Shown: piece after piece, positions 25,738 to 34,489 of the stretch | Layout: every line of letters starts with the position of its first letter | Numbering within the stretch: position 1 is the first letter of the stretch | Assembly (NCBI GenBank): GCA_033851915.1 | Contig: JAWSVM010000001.1 | Coordinates: forward strand, 372,001-436,000 | DNA: 64,000 bases | DNA from: UBA1672 sp033851915 | GTDB lineage: Bacteria > Pseudomonadota > Alphaproteobacteria > Micavibrionales > Micavibrionaceae | Reading direction: 5' to 3' | Position numbers and translations under genes: made by a program | Notes under the pieces: generated by a model | Databases searched by the model: none | What the model was told of the DNA's origin: nothing | What the model saw: the letters and a program-made list of their open reading frames with translations, nothing else

Positions 25738-25787
25738 GCGCTTTAGCATTGGTAACGCGGTGCAAGCTGATCCTTCAAATCCCGCGA
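25738..25787 (-). promoter_or_regulatory. SAM-II riboswitch aptamer (copy A)
   Basis: On the minus strand: GCGG, GATTTGA, CAGCTTGCA, CCGC, GTTA...AATGCTAAAGCGC. GCGG pairs with CCGC as P1, GCTT can pair with AAGC as the pseudoknot, and GATTT, CTTGC, CGT and GCTAAA are the signature conserved bases of the metA/SAM-II motif of alphaproteobacteria. Copy B at 51426-51474 has GTGG/CCAC at P1, a compensatory change that confirms the fold. It lies about 58 bases upstream of the gene at 24787-25680. Confidence 0.87.
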
Positions 25788-25853
25788 CGTTCTGTGCAAT
25801 ATTTATAATATTACGTAAATTTAGTCAATAAAAAATATTAAGCAAACGTATCT

Positions 25854-26366
25854 TTAATTTCGTTTTAAATAGAGTGAAATTTGCAACTCAATTTGTCGTG
25901 CCAAATCATTTAATGCATTTTCACGCATATTCTGCGCCGAAACGCGCGTTGCAAACTCACTGGTCAAAACATTATAACTAGCGATCGATCTCAAGTTACG
26001 GGTCAACACAACCTCGCCTGTCGTCTCGTCCTTTAATATCATCGATGTTTTCAAAGATAGCTGCGCGCGCGTTGCATCCGAGCTTTTGGTAATATCCAAA
26101 TCAACTGTGCTTTCGTTGATTGGCTCTATCTGCAGCGTATAGCCTATATTTTGCGGACGTCCGTTACGATAGAACCTATCAATCAAAGCATTGCGCAAAA
26201 ACTGACCGGAACGATCAGGAATGCCGTCAATCCCCACCTGCGCAAGTTGCGATTGAACGCTTTCCTGCCCTGCATTTGATTGCATATGCGTTCCATATAT
26301 CGGTTCGAACCCGCAGGCCGATAAACAAAGACATGCACTTGTAACAAACAGTATTTTTTTCATCAA
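25854..26366 (-). CDS. lptE: LPS-assembly lipoprotein LptE
   Basis: Outer-membrane lipoprotein that plugs the LptD barrel during lipopolysaccharide insertion; 170 residues. The signal peptide ends in the lipobox LSAC, followed by GFEPIYG, the alphaproteobacterial LptE start. The segment YTLQIEPINE and the C-terminal ANRASNYNV-like part (SYNVLTSEFATRVSAQNMRENAL) are typical. Its ATG lies one base after the leuS stop, so the two are co-transcribed. Confidence 0.9.
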   Translation of the reverse strand: MMKKILFVTSACLCLSACGFEPIYGTHMQSNAGQESVQSQLAQVGIDGIPDRSGQFLRNALIDRFYRNGRPQNIGYTLQIEPINESTVDLDITKSSDATRAQLSLKTSMILKDETTGEVVLTRNLRSIASYNVLTSEFATRVSAQNMRENALNDLARQIELQISLYLKRN

Positions 26367-26367
26367 A

Positions 26368-28962
26368 TTATCCTACCACTACATTAACGATTCGACCGGG
26401 AACAAAAATAAACTTACGCAGTGTTTTGCCTTCCATCGCGCGCTGAACACTTTCTTCAGCCAAGGCAATTTCTTCTGCCTGCTTTTGATCGGCATTCGCG
26501 GGCAGCGTGATTGTCGCGCGCACTTTGCCGTTCACCTGCACACCAATGGTCACTGTATCTGAAACCATCAAGGCCTCATCATAACTTGGCCACGCCTGAT
26601 CGACCAGCATATTATCATGCCCCGTCAACGCCCATAGCTCTTCAGCCAGATGCGGCATAATCGGGTTAATCATAACCACAAAAGCTTCAACCGCTTCGTT
26701 CAAGGCGAAGTGATCACCCGCGTTTGCAGGCTTGAAAGATGTAAAACCATTATAAAATTCACGCAGCAACGCCACGGCCTTATTCATAGCAAAGGCTTCA
26801 ATCGCCTCGCCCACACCTTTGATTGTTTGATGGGTTAAGCGGCGTAGATCCTTGGCCTTATCCGAAGCCACGCTTTCATCGCCTGCTTGCAAATCCATCG
26901 CTGTGATTGCGCCATAAGCTCTGTTCACGAAACGCCACGCGCCTTCGATCCCGCTTTCCGTCCATTCCAAATCACGCTCCGGCGGGGAGTCAGACAGGAT
27001 AAACAAACGCGCCGCATCCGCGCCATAAGTCTCCAGAATTTCTTCGGGATCAATCACGTTCTTCTTGGATTTTGACATTTTTATAATAGGGCCAATTGTC
27101 ACAGGCTTACCCGTTTCAACATGCACCCAGTTGCCATCTTTTTCGATCGCATCTGTCGGCAATATCCATTTACCATTTTCATCTTGGTAAGTTTCATGTG
27201 TCACCATACCTTGGGTGAACAAGCCGTCAAAGGGCTCGTCTGAAACCACAAAGCCGCAATCACGCATCGCTTTGGTGAAGAACCGCGCATACAGCAAATG
27301 CAGTACCGCGTGCTCTACCCCGCCAATATACTGATCGACGCCGCCATCTTTGGGCAACCAATAGGCCGCTTTATCTTTATCGGTCGGTAACTCCGTATTT
27401 TTCGAATCACAATAACGGAACTGATACCAGCTACTCTCGAAGAACGTATCAAACGTATCAGTCTCGCGCTGCGCATCTTTATTACAGGTCGGGCAGGGGA
27501 CATTCTTCCAGGTTGGATGATGAGATAACGGATTACCCGGTTTATCAAAGCTAACCTCTGGAGGCAGGCTAACAGGTAAATCAGCTTCGGGCACAGGCAC
27601 CGCGCCGCAATCATCGCAATAGATAATCGGAATAGGGCAACCCCAATAGCGTTGGCGGCTAATGCCCCAGTCACGCAAGCGATATTGCGTCGTACCAAAG
27701 CCCGTATCGCCTTCTTCGCATTTCGCAATCACAGCGGCCTTGGCATCGGTGATAGACATTCCATCAAGGAACTGAGAGTTCGCAAGAACACCCTCACCTG
27801 TATAAGCCTCGGCCTCAACCGAGAAATCTGCCGCATCTTCAGGAATAACAACAGGCAGAATAGGGAGATTATATTTTGTAGCAAAATCGTGGTCACGTTG
27901 GTCATGTGCAGGCACGCCAAACACTGCACCCGTGCCGTAATCCATCAGCACAAAATTCGCGATATAGATCGGCACTTCGCGCCCTAATACAGGATGAACA
28001 GCCTTATAGCCCGTATCAAAACCAATCTTCTCCGCCTTTTCAATGGCGGCTTCAGATGTGCCTGTGCTTTGGCATTGCTTTATAAAGTCATCAAACCCGT
28101 CTTTGCCTTCAGCCAAAGCTTTTGCCGTTGGATGATCGGGGGCAAGTGCCATGAAAGACGCGCCGAATAATGTATCGGGACGGGTAGTGTAGACTTCTAT
28201 AGATTTTCCGGCCGAATTGTCGGCCGAGGCCGCAGTCGCGTCCTTTGAGGCAACGATATCCCATTTAAACTGAAGGCCCACGGATTTGCCAATCCAGTTA
28301 GACTGCATAATGCGCACTTTTTCAGGCCAGCGATCAAGCGTATCTAAACTGGAGAGCAGCTCCTCCGCGTAATCAGTTATCTTAAGAGACCACTGATTCA
28401 ACCGACGGCGTTCAACAGGTGCACCCGTGCGCCAGCCACAGCCATCAATCACTTGCTCATTCGCCAGAACCGTATTATCAACCGGATCCCAATTCACAAT
28501 GGATTCCTTACGATAAGCAATGCCTTTATCAAGGAACTTCAGGAACATGCGTTGCTCATGCACATAATATTCAGGGTCACAGGTTGCAAATTCACGGCTC
28601 CAATCAATGGAAAGCCCCATGGATTTCAACTGCACACGCATTGTGTCAATATTTTCATGTGTCCATTTTGCCGGATGCTCGCCGCGCTCAATCGCTGCGT
28701 TTTCCGCAGGCAAACCAAACGCGTCCCAACCCATCGGATGCATAACGTTAAAACCCTGTGCACGTTTATAACGCGCGACAACATCACCCAACGTATAATT
28801 ACGCACATGGCCAACATGAATGCGCCCAGATGGATAGGGAAACATCTCCAGAACGTAATATTTCTCCTTGGTGGTGTCTTCCGACACAGCGAAGCTTTCA
28901 GCCTCAGCCCATTTCCCGCGCCATTTTTGCTCGGACTCTCTTATATTATAACGTTCTGACAT
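26368..28962 (-). CDS. leuS: Leucyl-tRNA synthetase
   Basis: Class I aminoacyl-tRNA synthetase for leucine; 864 residues, the usual length. The HIGH motif appears as PYPSGRIHVGHVRNY (about 42-56) and KMSKS as KMSKSKKN (about 623). The editing domain (TTRPDTLFGASFMALAPDH) and the zinc-like cysteine pairs CDDCG and CPTC are present. Leads the leuS-lptE transcript, the standard alphaproteobacterial order. Confidence 0.97.
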   Translation of the reverse strand: MSERYNIRESEQKWRGKWAEAESFAVSEDTTKEKYYVLEMFPYPSGRIHVGHVRNYTLGDVVARYKRAQGFNVMHPMGWDAFGLPAENAAIERGEHPAKWTHENIDTMRVQLKSMGLSIDWSREFATCDPEYYVHEQRMFLKFLDKGIAYRKESIVNWDPVDNTVLANEQVIDGCGWRTGAPVERRRLNQWSLKITDYAEELLSSLDTLDRWPEKVRIMQSNWIGKSVGLQFKWDIVASKDATAASADNSAGKSIEVYTTRPDTLFGASFMALAPDHPTAKALAEGKDGFDDFIKQCQSTGTSEAAIEKAEKIGFDTGYKAVHPVLGREVPIYIANFVLMDYGTGAVFGVPAHDQRDHDFATKYNLPILPVVIPEDAADFSVEAEAYTGEGVLANSQFLDGMSITDAKAAVIAKCEEGDTGFGTTQYRLRDWGISRQRYWGCPIPIIYCDDCGAVPVPEADLPVSLPPEVSFDKPGNPLSHHPTWKNVPCPTCNKDAQRETDTFDTFFESSWYQFRYCDSKNTELPTDKDKAAYWLPKDGGVDQYIGGVEHAVLHLLYARFFTKAMRDCGFVVSDEPFDGLFTQGMVTHETYQDENGKWILPTDAIEKDGNWVHVETGKPVTIGPIIKMSKSKKNVIDPEEILETYGADAARLFILSDSPPERDLEWTESGIEGAWRFVNRAYGAITAMDLQAGDESVASDKAKDLRRLTHQTIKGVGEAIEAFAMNKAVALLREFYNGFTSFKPANAGDHFALNEAVEAFVVMINPIMPHLAEELWALTGHDNMLVDQAWPSYDEALMVSDTVTIGVQVNGKVRATITLPANADQKQAEEIALAEESVQRAMEGKTLRKFIFVPGRIVNVVVG

Positions 28963-28973
28963 AGTTTTACTTT

Positions 28974-29525
28974 TTATTCTTCGTTTGCAAGATGCGCGAT
29001 ACGCAATTGACGGGCACGCGTTAGAATAGAGTCTTCCAGCTTATGGCTGGTTTCCTCAGCCACGGCGGCATCATGCCACGACCCGCGTTTCATTTCCTGA
29101 CGGAAGGTGCGCACACGAATACCATCGGCTTTCAGCTCACGACCCATAATAAAGGCATTAATCTTCACGCGCTCATTCGGGCTGTTCGGATCAGTATACC
29201 AATCAGTCAGGATAACCCCGCCAAACGGATCTGCGCTCGCCAATGGCATAAAGGACACAGTATCAAGCGTTGCACGCCATAGGAAACTATTCACGCCAAT
29301 GCCACCTTCACCCGCGCCGGCTTTCTCTTTACCGCCAAAAATCTTCAGACCACCCTCACCCAATATAGATTGTCTTTTGCCGTAAATATCACCGCCCGTT
29401 ACCGTTCTGTCATGACCCGAAGGATATTTCGCTTCGGTTTTAATACCGCTGCAAGAAGAAAGCCCCAGAGCAGCACCAGCCAAAAGAAGGGTCGAAATCA
29501 GAATCTTATTATTGCGCTTTGTCAT
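28974..29525 (-). CDS. DUF3576 family lipoprotein
   Basis: 183-residue lipoprotein; the signal peptide ends in the lipobox LSSC and is followed by SGIKTEAKYPSG. The body (IGVNSFLWRATLDTVSFMPLASADPFGGVILTDWY) is diagnostic for DUF3576, an alphaproteobacterial family found just upstream of leuS. Outer-membrane function is presumed from context with lptE; no biochemical role is established. Start ATG 29525 directly before MTKRNNK. Confidence 0.9.
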   Translation of the reverse strand: MTKRNNKILISTLLLAGAALGLSSCSGIKTEAKYPSGHDRTVTGGDIYGKRQSILGEGGLKIFGGKEKAGAGEGGIGVNSFLWRATLDTVSFMPLASADPFGGVILTDWYTDPNSPNERVKINAFIMGRELKADGIRVRTFRQEMKRGSWHDAAVAEETSHKLEDSILTRARQLRIAHLANEE

Positions 29526-29862
29526 GATCTATTATTGTCCTAAAATTTATGCATAGTACTGCTTAGCATGCACGGTTTCTATCGACAAGCCCGTTTACAT
29601 TAAGAAGTATGGCTGTCAACAAAAAGGGGCAAGACTGGTAAACATTACCCCCGCACCGCTTGTTGCAAAAATAACACACATCAAAAAAATGTTGCAAAAA
29701 CCACACAGAATTTCATTGACGGTGAATCAATAAGGTGGCGTAATGGCCATGTTCGTCGCTTATGTGGGGGGCAACTCTACTTTAATATACTTAATTTGAT
29801 CACATAAGATCATAACTTTAACAATGATCATCCGATTAAAGGATTGATCCGAGGAAACTAAA
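29526..29862. promoter_or_regulatory. Divergent intergenic region upstream of the porin gene
   Basis: No gene is visible in these 337 bases. The right half carries repeated GATCA words (TTTGATCACATAAGATCATAA in two pieces, then ATGATCATCCG at about 29824-29834), which form small dyads in the 60 bases before the porin. A TTGACG box at 29716-29721 may be a -35 element, implying a leader of roughly 100 bases. GAGGAAAC before ATG 29863 is a good ribosome-binding site. Confidence 0.4.
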
Positions 29863-30921
29863 ATGAAAAAACTATTACTTGCAAGCGTTGCTGTTAGTGG
29901 ACTAGCTTTTGCTGCTCCTGCACACGCTGGAATCGACCTAGAACTAGGTGGTTACTTTAAAGGTTACGGCGTATTCGTAGACCAAGACGAAACTACTGGT
30001 GCTGGTAACGCAGCAAACACTTTTGACTTTGTCAAAGACACTGAAATCCACATCGGTGGCGAAACAACACTAGACAATGGTCTAACTGTTGGTTTTCACC
30101 TAGAATTTGATGTTGATGATGCTGACGGTTCTGCTGGTATCGATGAGTCATATGCATATTTCTCAGGCGACTGGGGTCGTGTAAACTTCGGTGACGAAGA
30201 TGGTGCGGCTTACTTGTTACAAGTTGCAACACCTGCTGCTGATAAAAACATTGACGGTCTTCGTCAGTACATTCAGCCTTTCGCAGCCACTGGTCTTGGC
30301 GCTGCACGTCTTGACTATGACGTTGCTCCAACAGGTAAAGACACTAAGTTGACTTACCTTTCACCAGTTATGAGTGGTTTCCAAGTTGGTGTGACTTTCG
30401 CACCTGATCAAGATTCTGCTACTGATGGTACTACTGGTGCTGGTGGTGTTGGTCTTGAAGGTCTAACAATTAACGAGCAGTATGAACTTGCTGTACGTTA
30501 TGAAGGTCAATTCCAAAATGTTGGTGTTATTGCCGGTGCTGGTTACTCACACGGTGAGAACAACTCAGCTGCTGCAACTGCTGATGATCGTCAAGTATGG
30601 AACGTAGGTCTAGACCTAGATATCGGTCCATTCGGTGTTGGTGTTGCATATGTTGAAGACAACAATGCTGTTGACACTGGCGACACAGAAGTGATCGTAC
30701 TTGGTGTTGATTATACAACTGGCCCATTCAAAATTGGTGCTACATACTATAACAACGACACTGACAATGGTGATCAATATGACCGTTATACAGCTGGTGT
30801 TGTTTATGAATATGGCCCAGGTCTAACATTCCGTGGATCTATCCAACATCTTGAAAGAGACACTGCTACTACTGACTTCGACGGTACGGCTGTTCTTTTG
30901 GGTACACAAGTTAACTTCTAA
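29863..30921 (+). CDS. Major outer-membrane porin
   Basis: Gram-negative 16-strand type porin of 352 residues. The signal peptide MKKLLLASVAVSGLAFAAPAHA is followed by alternating beta-strand patterns typical of alphaproteobacterial porins (DLELGGYFKGYGVFV, GDWGRVNFGDEDGAAYLL, and a C-terminal strand ending TQVNF with the terminal Phe). The protein is acidic and Asn/Asp-rich in loops. Codon use is strongly biased to a small set (GGT, CTA, GAC), unlike the surrounding genes, and a strong terminator follows, both fitting very high expression. Confidence 0.92.
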   Translation: MKKLLLASVAVSGLAFAAPAHAGIDLELGGYFKGYGVFVDQDETTGAGNAANTFDFVKDTEIHIGGETTLDNGLTVGFHLEFDVDDADGSAGIDESYAYFSGDWGRVNFGDEDGAAYLLQVATPAADKNIDGLRQYIQPFAATGLGAARLDYDVAPTGKDTKLTYLSPVMSGFQVGVTFAPDQDSATDGTTGAGGVGLEGLTINEQYELAVRYEGQFQNVGVIAGAGYSHGENNSAAATADDRQVWNVGLDLDIGPFGVGVAYVEDNNAVDTGDTEVIVLGVDYTTGPFKIGATYYNNDTDNGDQYDRYTAGVVYEYGPGLTFRGSIQHLERDTATTDFDGTAVLLGTQVNF

Positions 30922-30949
30922 TTTGAAGTTAAGTATCATACAGATTTTG

Positions 30950-30979
30950 AAAGGGCGTCTTCGGATGCCCTTTCTTTTT
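30950..30979 (+). terminator. Strong rho-independent terminator of the porin gene
   Basis: AAAGGGCGTC (30950-30959), a TTCG tetraloop (30960-30963) and GATGCCCTTT (30964-30973) form a 10-bp stem with one G-U, followed by CTTTTT. The UUCG loop gives extra stability. It lies 28 bases after the porin stop. Confidence 0.93.
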
Positions 30980-31055
30980 GCCGTTTTTGCCGCCCATAAA
31001 GATTATGCATTCCTTTCCTCTTGCTTATAATCGCCAATCTTTCTATCTTCACCTT

Positions 31056-31727
31056 ATGTCTATCGAAGAAAACCTAACGCATATACAAACGCTGATCACC
31101 AAGGCCGCCGCGCCATGGAACAGGGCAGAGCAAGATATTCATCTCCTCGCCGTCAGCAAACGCCAACCGCAATCCAAAATCCAAAGCGCGCTGGATGCAG
31201 GCCACCGCCAATTCGCCGAAAACCGCGTGCAAGAGGCGGCAGAGCATTGGGCAGAATTAAAACCGCATTACCCTGACCTAAAACTCCATCTAATCGGCCC
31301 CTTGCAAACCAATAAAATCAAAGATGCTCTGGCCTTGTTCGATGTCATCCACACTGTTGACCGCGAGAAGCTCGCCCGCAAGCTAGGCGCAGAGCTGCGC
31401 GCGCAGAACCGTTCAATCCCCTGTTTTATTCAGGTGAATATCGGTGAGGAAGACCAAAAATCAGGCATTGCGCCAAATGACCTACCCGCATTTCTGGAAT
31501 TCTGCCAAGCAGACTGCGCACTGGATATTCAGGGGTTGATGTGCATTCCACCCGCAGACGAACCCGCCGCACTTTATTTCGCATTGCTTCAAAAAATGGC
31601 GAAAACCCATAATTTATCAGAATTAAGCATGGGGATGAGTGCGGATTTCGAAAAGGCCATCCCACTGGGCGCAACCTATATCCGCGTTGGTACAGGCATT
31701 TTCGGGCAGCGTGATTCTCAAGAATAA
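31056..31727 (+). CDS. YggS/PROSC family PLP-binding homeostasis protein
   Basis: Single-domain alanine-racemase-fold protein that binds pyridoxal phosphate and buffers its level; 223 residues. The cofactor Lys is in LLAVSKRQ (about residue 35). AFAENRVQEAAEHW, LIGPLQTNKIK and the C-terminal MGMSADFEKAIPLGATYIRVGTGIFG are family signatures. ATG 31056 gives the standard N-terminus; an upstream in-frame ATG overlaps the porin terminator region. Converges on the next gene with a 10-base overlap. Confidence 0.94.
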   Translation: MSIEENLTHIQTLITKAAAPWNRAEQDIHLLAVSKRQPQSKIQSALDAGHRQFAENRVQEAAEHWAELKPHYPDLKLHLIGPLQTNKIKDALALFDVIHTVDREKLARKLGAELRAQNRSIPCFIQVNIGEEDQKSGIAPNDLPAFLEFCQADCALDIQGLMCIPPADEPAALYFALLQKMAKTHNLSELSMGMSADFEKAIPLGATYIRVGTGIFGQRDSQE

Positions 31728-32392
31728 ACCGCGATTGTTCCTGCGCTGCGGCCGCTTGCCACTCGCATGCGTTCATAATCATGCTTCCGCGCGGCTGGCT
31801 CATCATTTTGCGCCGTAACAGAATCTATCGGTGTTTGCGCAAAGGCCAATAACGCCACCGGCAAATCTTCATAGGCCGCATATTCCGCGTCAAGAACATA
31901 TAGTTCCCCCGCTTTCTCCGGCAAATCTGCCCCAAGACCAACCAAAGCCACAGCATTGCCCATCACATCGCGCCCTGTTTCTTCTTCCACCAGAACATTC
32001 ACCAAGCCACTGGCCAAGCCCGCAGGGCCGCCAAACACACCGCCGCCGATAATCTGACTCACAGGTTTTATTTCATCGCCGGTAATCGCTCTATAGGCAA
32101 TATTAACCACGGGTATATGTTGCAGCGGGTTCACCATGTCCAGTAAATCCCAAAAACTAAATCCATCATCATCTGCCACTGCGGCGGGCGTTACTTGCGG
32201 CAAAACAGGCATTTCGGATTGCGCGGCATAAGACGATAAAGCCTGAGCGCCGCCCTGCACCCGAGATTCCTTAGGCGCATCCCATGAAGGAATAAAACCC
32301 GCCGTACGCTCGTTTTTAACCCGATACACAACGCGTTCATGGGTTTGCGCAGGCGTTACGGTGTTTAAGAAATTACTTTCCATGGTTTTCAT
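31718..32392 (-). CDS. Unknown alphaproteobacterial protein
   Basis: 224 residues, no signal peptide. The central block FSFWDLLDMVNPLQHIPVVNIAYRAITGDEI followed by a Gly-rich segment (IIGGGVFGGPAGLASGLVNVL, about 112-132) looks like a conserved domain seen in hypothetical proteins of related alphaproteobacteria. The N-terminal 60 residues and C-terminal 50 are low in complexity and likely disordered. No function can be assigned. Confidence 0.7.
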   Translation of the reverse strand: MKTMESNFLNTVTPAQTHERVVYRVKNERTAGFIPSWDAPKESRVQGGAQALSSYAAQSEMPVLPQVTPAAVADDDGFSFWDLLDMVNPLQHIPVVNIAYRAITGDEIKPVSQIIGGGVFGGPAGLASGLVNVLVEEETGRDVMGNAVALVGLGADLPEKAGELYVLDAEYAAYEDLPVALLAFAQTPIDSVTAQNDEPAARKHDYERMRVASGRSAGTIAVYS

Positions 32393-32466
32393 CCTCTTTC
32401 CTTTCTAATAAAGCAATTTCTATGCCATGATACAGAGAGGATAGGCCATTAAAGCGAAACGAAGAC

Positions 32467-32985
32467 ATGCCAACCATCGAAATTTGCGCAGATAAAACAA
32501 TATGTGATACCTTGGAATCTTATCTGCAACACCATGGCCTTGGCGGTTTATGCCGCTTTCAAGAAAAAACCGATGCGCATCATGATGTGACGTTGCGTCA
32601 TAAGAATCAGGAAAAGCGATATACCGCACCCATCAGGCTTGGTGAAATTCTTGACCAGCTCGCATCCTATGAAACCAAAGCGCAAAAGCGCGCGACTTTC
32701 CCGCAATTTGCAGGATACACGCTGGACCCCCATCAAGGCACATTCACGAACGCGCATAAAACAATAACGCTGACAGAAAAAGAGGTCGCCATTCTCGTTC
32801 ATCTTTACGAACATAAGGGGCAGGTTATTACGCGGGGGGCATTATTACGCGCCGTATGGAATTATGCGCAAGGCGTGGAGACACACACATTAGAGACACA
32901 TATTTATCGCTTGCGCCAAAAGATAGAAAATGACCCCACGCAGCCCAAAATCCTTATTACCGAAGATGAGGGATATAAGGTTTAG
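32467..32985 (+). CDS. OmpR/PhoB-type winged-helix protein with atypical N-terminus
   Basis: 172 residues. The C-terminal 90 residues are a winged-helix effector domain: LTEKEVAILVHLYEHKGQVITRGALLRAVW, then THTLETHIYRLRQKIE and ITEDEGYKV. The N-terminal 75 residues do not look like a normal receiver domain; no Asp-Asp pair, phosphorylatable Asp context or Lys is visible. It may be a shortened response regulator or a regulator with a different input. It is divergent from the preceding unknown gene and overlaps the next, convergent one by 4 bases. Confidence 0.8.
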   Translation: MPTIEICADKTICDTLESYLQHHGLGGLCRFQEKTDAHHDVTLRHKNQEKRYTAPIRLGEILDQLASYETKAQKRATFPQFAGYTLDPHQGTFTNAHKTITLTEKEVAILVHLYEHKGQVITRGALLRAVWNYAQGVETHTLETHIYRLRQKIENDPTQPKILITEDEGYKV

Positions 32986-33557
32986 TCTTGCGCCGCTTTT
33001 GCCAATGCAACGGCCACGGAGATACCATCCAAGAATGTTTTCTGACTGTTGATTTTAAGATAGCCTATGCCGCCCTCTTGTAACTCCCGTAAATCCCTAA
33101 TCAACGCGTAAATGCTTTTCATCTTCATTTGCGCATCATCTCTTACGGCTTCTTCCCCGTGGCGTTCATGCTTTTCGACTTTGCGGACTGTTTCGGCAGC
33201 ATGTGCATATGCTTTAATTGCTTTTTGTGAGCGCAAAGATCCGCTTGTGTCATTACTCCGGCGTTTGCTGAACCATGGCGCAAAGGATAATTGCTCGCCG
33301 CTATGGCTGTCATCGGGAAGGGCAGAAGACAGGCGTAACTCCAGAAAATCTTCAAGAAACAAGATGATGGATTTTACAGATAATATCGAGTATTCCCCGG
33401 TATCTGTTCCCACAGAGGTGTCGCTATTTTTATGTCTATCGGAATGCTCATCATCCGCAACACCCTGCTTATTCGGCTTTTTACTCAGGCGTGCATCAAC
33501 CGCCTCGGTTTCCAGAGGCTTTAACGCAGAAGTAATGTTCTGAACCAAAGAAAACAT
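32982..33557 (-). CDS. Unknown helical protein
   Basis: Not recognised; 191 residues, highly charged. The first 80 residues are rich in Lys, Asp and Ser and probably disordered; the C-terminal half (about 110-191) has amphipathic helices with heptad-like spacing (AYAHAAETVRKVEKHERHGEEAVRDDAQMKMKSIYALIRDL in two parts). No signal peptide. It overlaps the convergent winged-helix gene by 4 bases. Confidence 0.6.
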   Translation of the reverse strand: MFSLVQNITSALKPLETEAVDARLSKKPNKQGVADDEHSDRHKNSDTSVGTDTGEYSILSVKSIILFLEDFLELRLSSALPDDSHSGEQLSFAPWFSKRRSNDTSGSLRSQKAIKAYAHAAETVRKVEKHERHGEEAVRDDAQMKMKSIYALIRDLRELQEGGIGYLKINSQKTFLDGISVAVALAKAAQD

Positions 33558-33663
33558 ACCTTACAACACCAAAATTATATAATGATGTCTTCAACATAAC
33601 AGAAGAGCAGGGTTTTCGCAAATCTGCGCAGAGCTGAACTCAAACACAGAGCTTTAAGTGAGC

Positions 33664-34452
33664 TTAGTCTTTAAAAAGATCGTATGGATGCGGATATTTT
33701 GATTCTTCCGGCTTATTTTTTTCTTCGAGAGCTTCCTCATACCATGGCGCGACAAAATCCCATAAAAGGCGATCTCTGCCCATATATCCCACTTCGCATT
33801 TCAAATGGGCCACATCACCAATCATCAGCCATTGCCTGACACCGTTGGTAATAATCGGTTTTTTTGTTTCTGCTCTACTGACACGAACATGCACAATCAA
33901 CTTCGCATCAAAATATTCATCTACGTAAGGTATCTTTGGCAATAATGTTTCATTTTGTACTTCATTAAGAGGTACATTTGAGAATGCAGCCAAACGATCA
34001 ATGATAAGGCTAATCACATCCTCCCCATATGGATAAGCAAATGTCGGAACGTACGCTTCATCCGCCTGAAAGAATTCGAAAGTAATACGCGGTTTTTCGC
34101 CATCTTCTCCGGATATATATTTTACGATCACATTGATTTTCAACTCCAGCATATCTTCATCTGGATCATATGCGCTATAACCACGCCCCAAACGCAACAT
34201 CTCATCCAGCATGTACGCGTTTTTATGATTCTCAGGCATTGCATTATATCGACCACCGGACTTTATCCAGAAATCATAATCCGGCGCCGTACCTGCTGCA
34301 CGGAAAAAGGCGAACACCGCTCTCTCTTTTGGCGTTGTTTGCCTTTCCTGTTCAGCGGCCAGCGCTATATGTGCAGAGAAGGAGACAAGAAAAACCAACA
34401 GAAATACAACGCTCTGAAGAAAATGAGTAGTTTTTTTGATCTTTTCAAGCAT
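33664..34452 (-). CDS. Unknown exported protein
   Basis: 262 residues with a clear Sec signal peptide (HFLQSVVFLLVFLVSFSAHIALA, cleavage near residue 33). The mature part is Glu/Asp/Lys-rich with mixed alpha/beta patterns and several Trp/Tyr residues, suggesting a globular periplasmic domain. I do not recognise a family. It is divergent from the Smr gene over about 37 bases, so promoters must overlap. Confidence 0.65.
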   Translation of the reverse strand: MLEKIKKTTHFLQSVVFLLVFLVSFSAHIALAAEQERQTTPKERAVFAFFRAAGTAPDYDFWIKSGGRYNAMPENHKNAYMLDEMLRLGRGYSAYDPDEDMLELKINVIVKYISGEDGEKPRITFEFFQADEAYVPTFAYPYGEDVISLIIDRLAAFSNVPLNEVQNETLLPKIPYVDEYFDAKLIVHVRVSRAETKKPIITNGVRQWLMIGDVAHLKCEVGYMGRDRLLWDFVAPWYEEALEEKNKPEESKYPHPYDLFKD

Positions 34453-34489
34453 AATAAAGAATATTCATAAAATTGGACAACGAACCATC

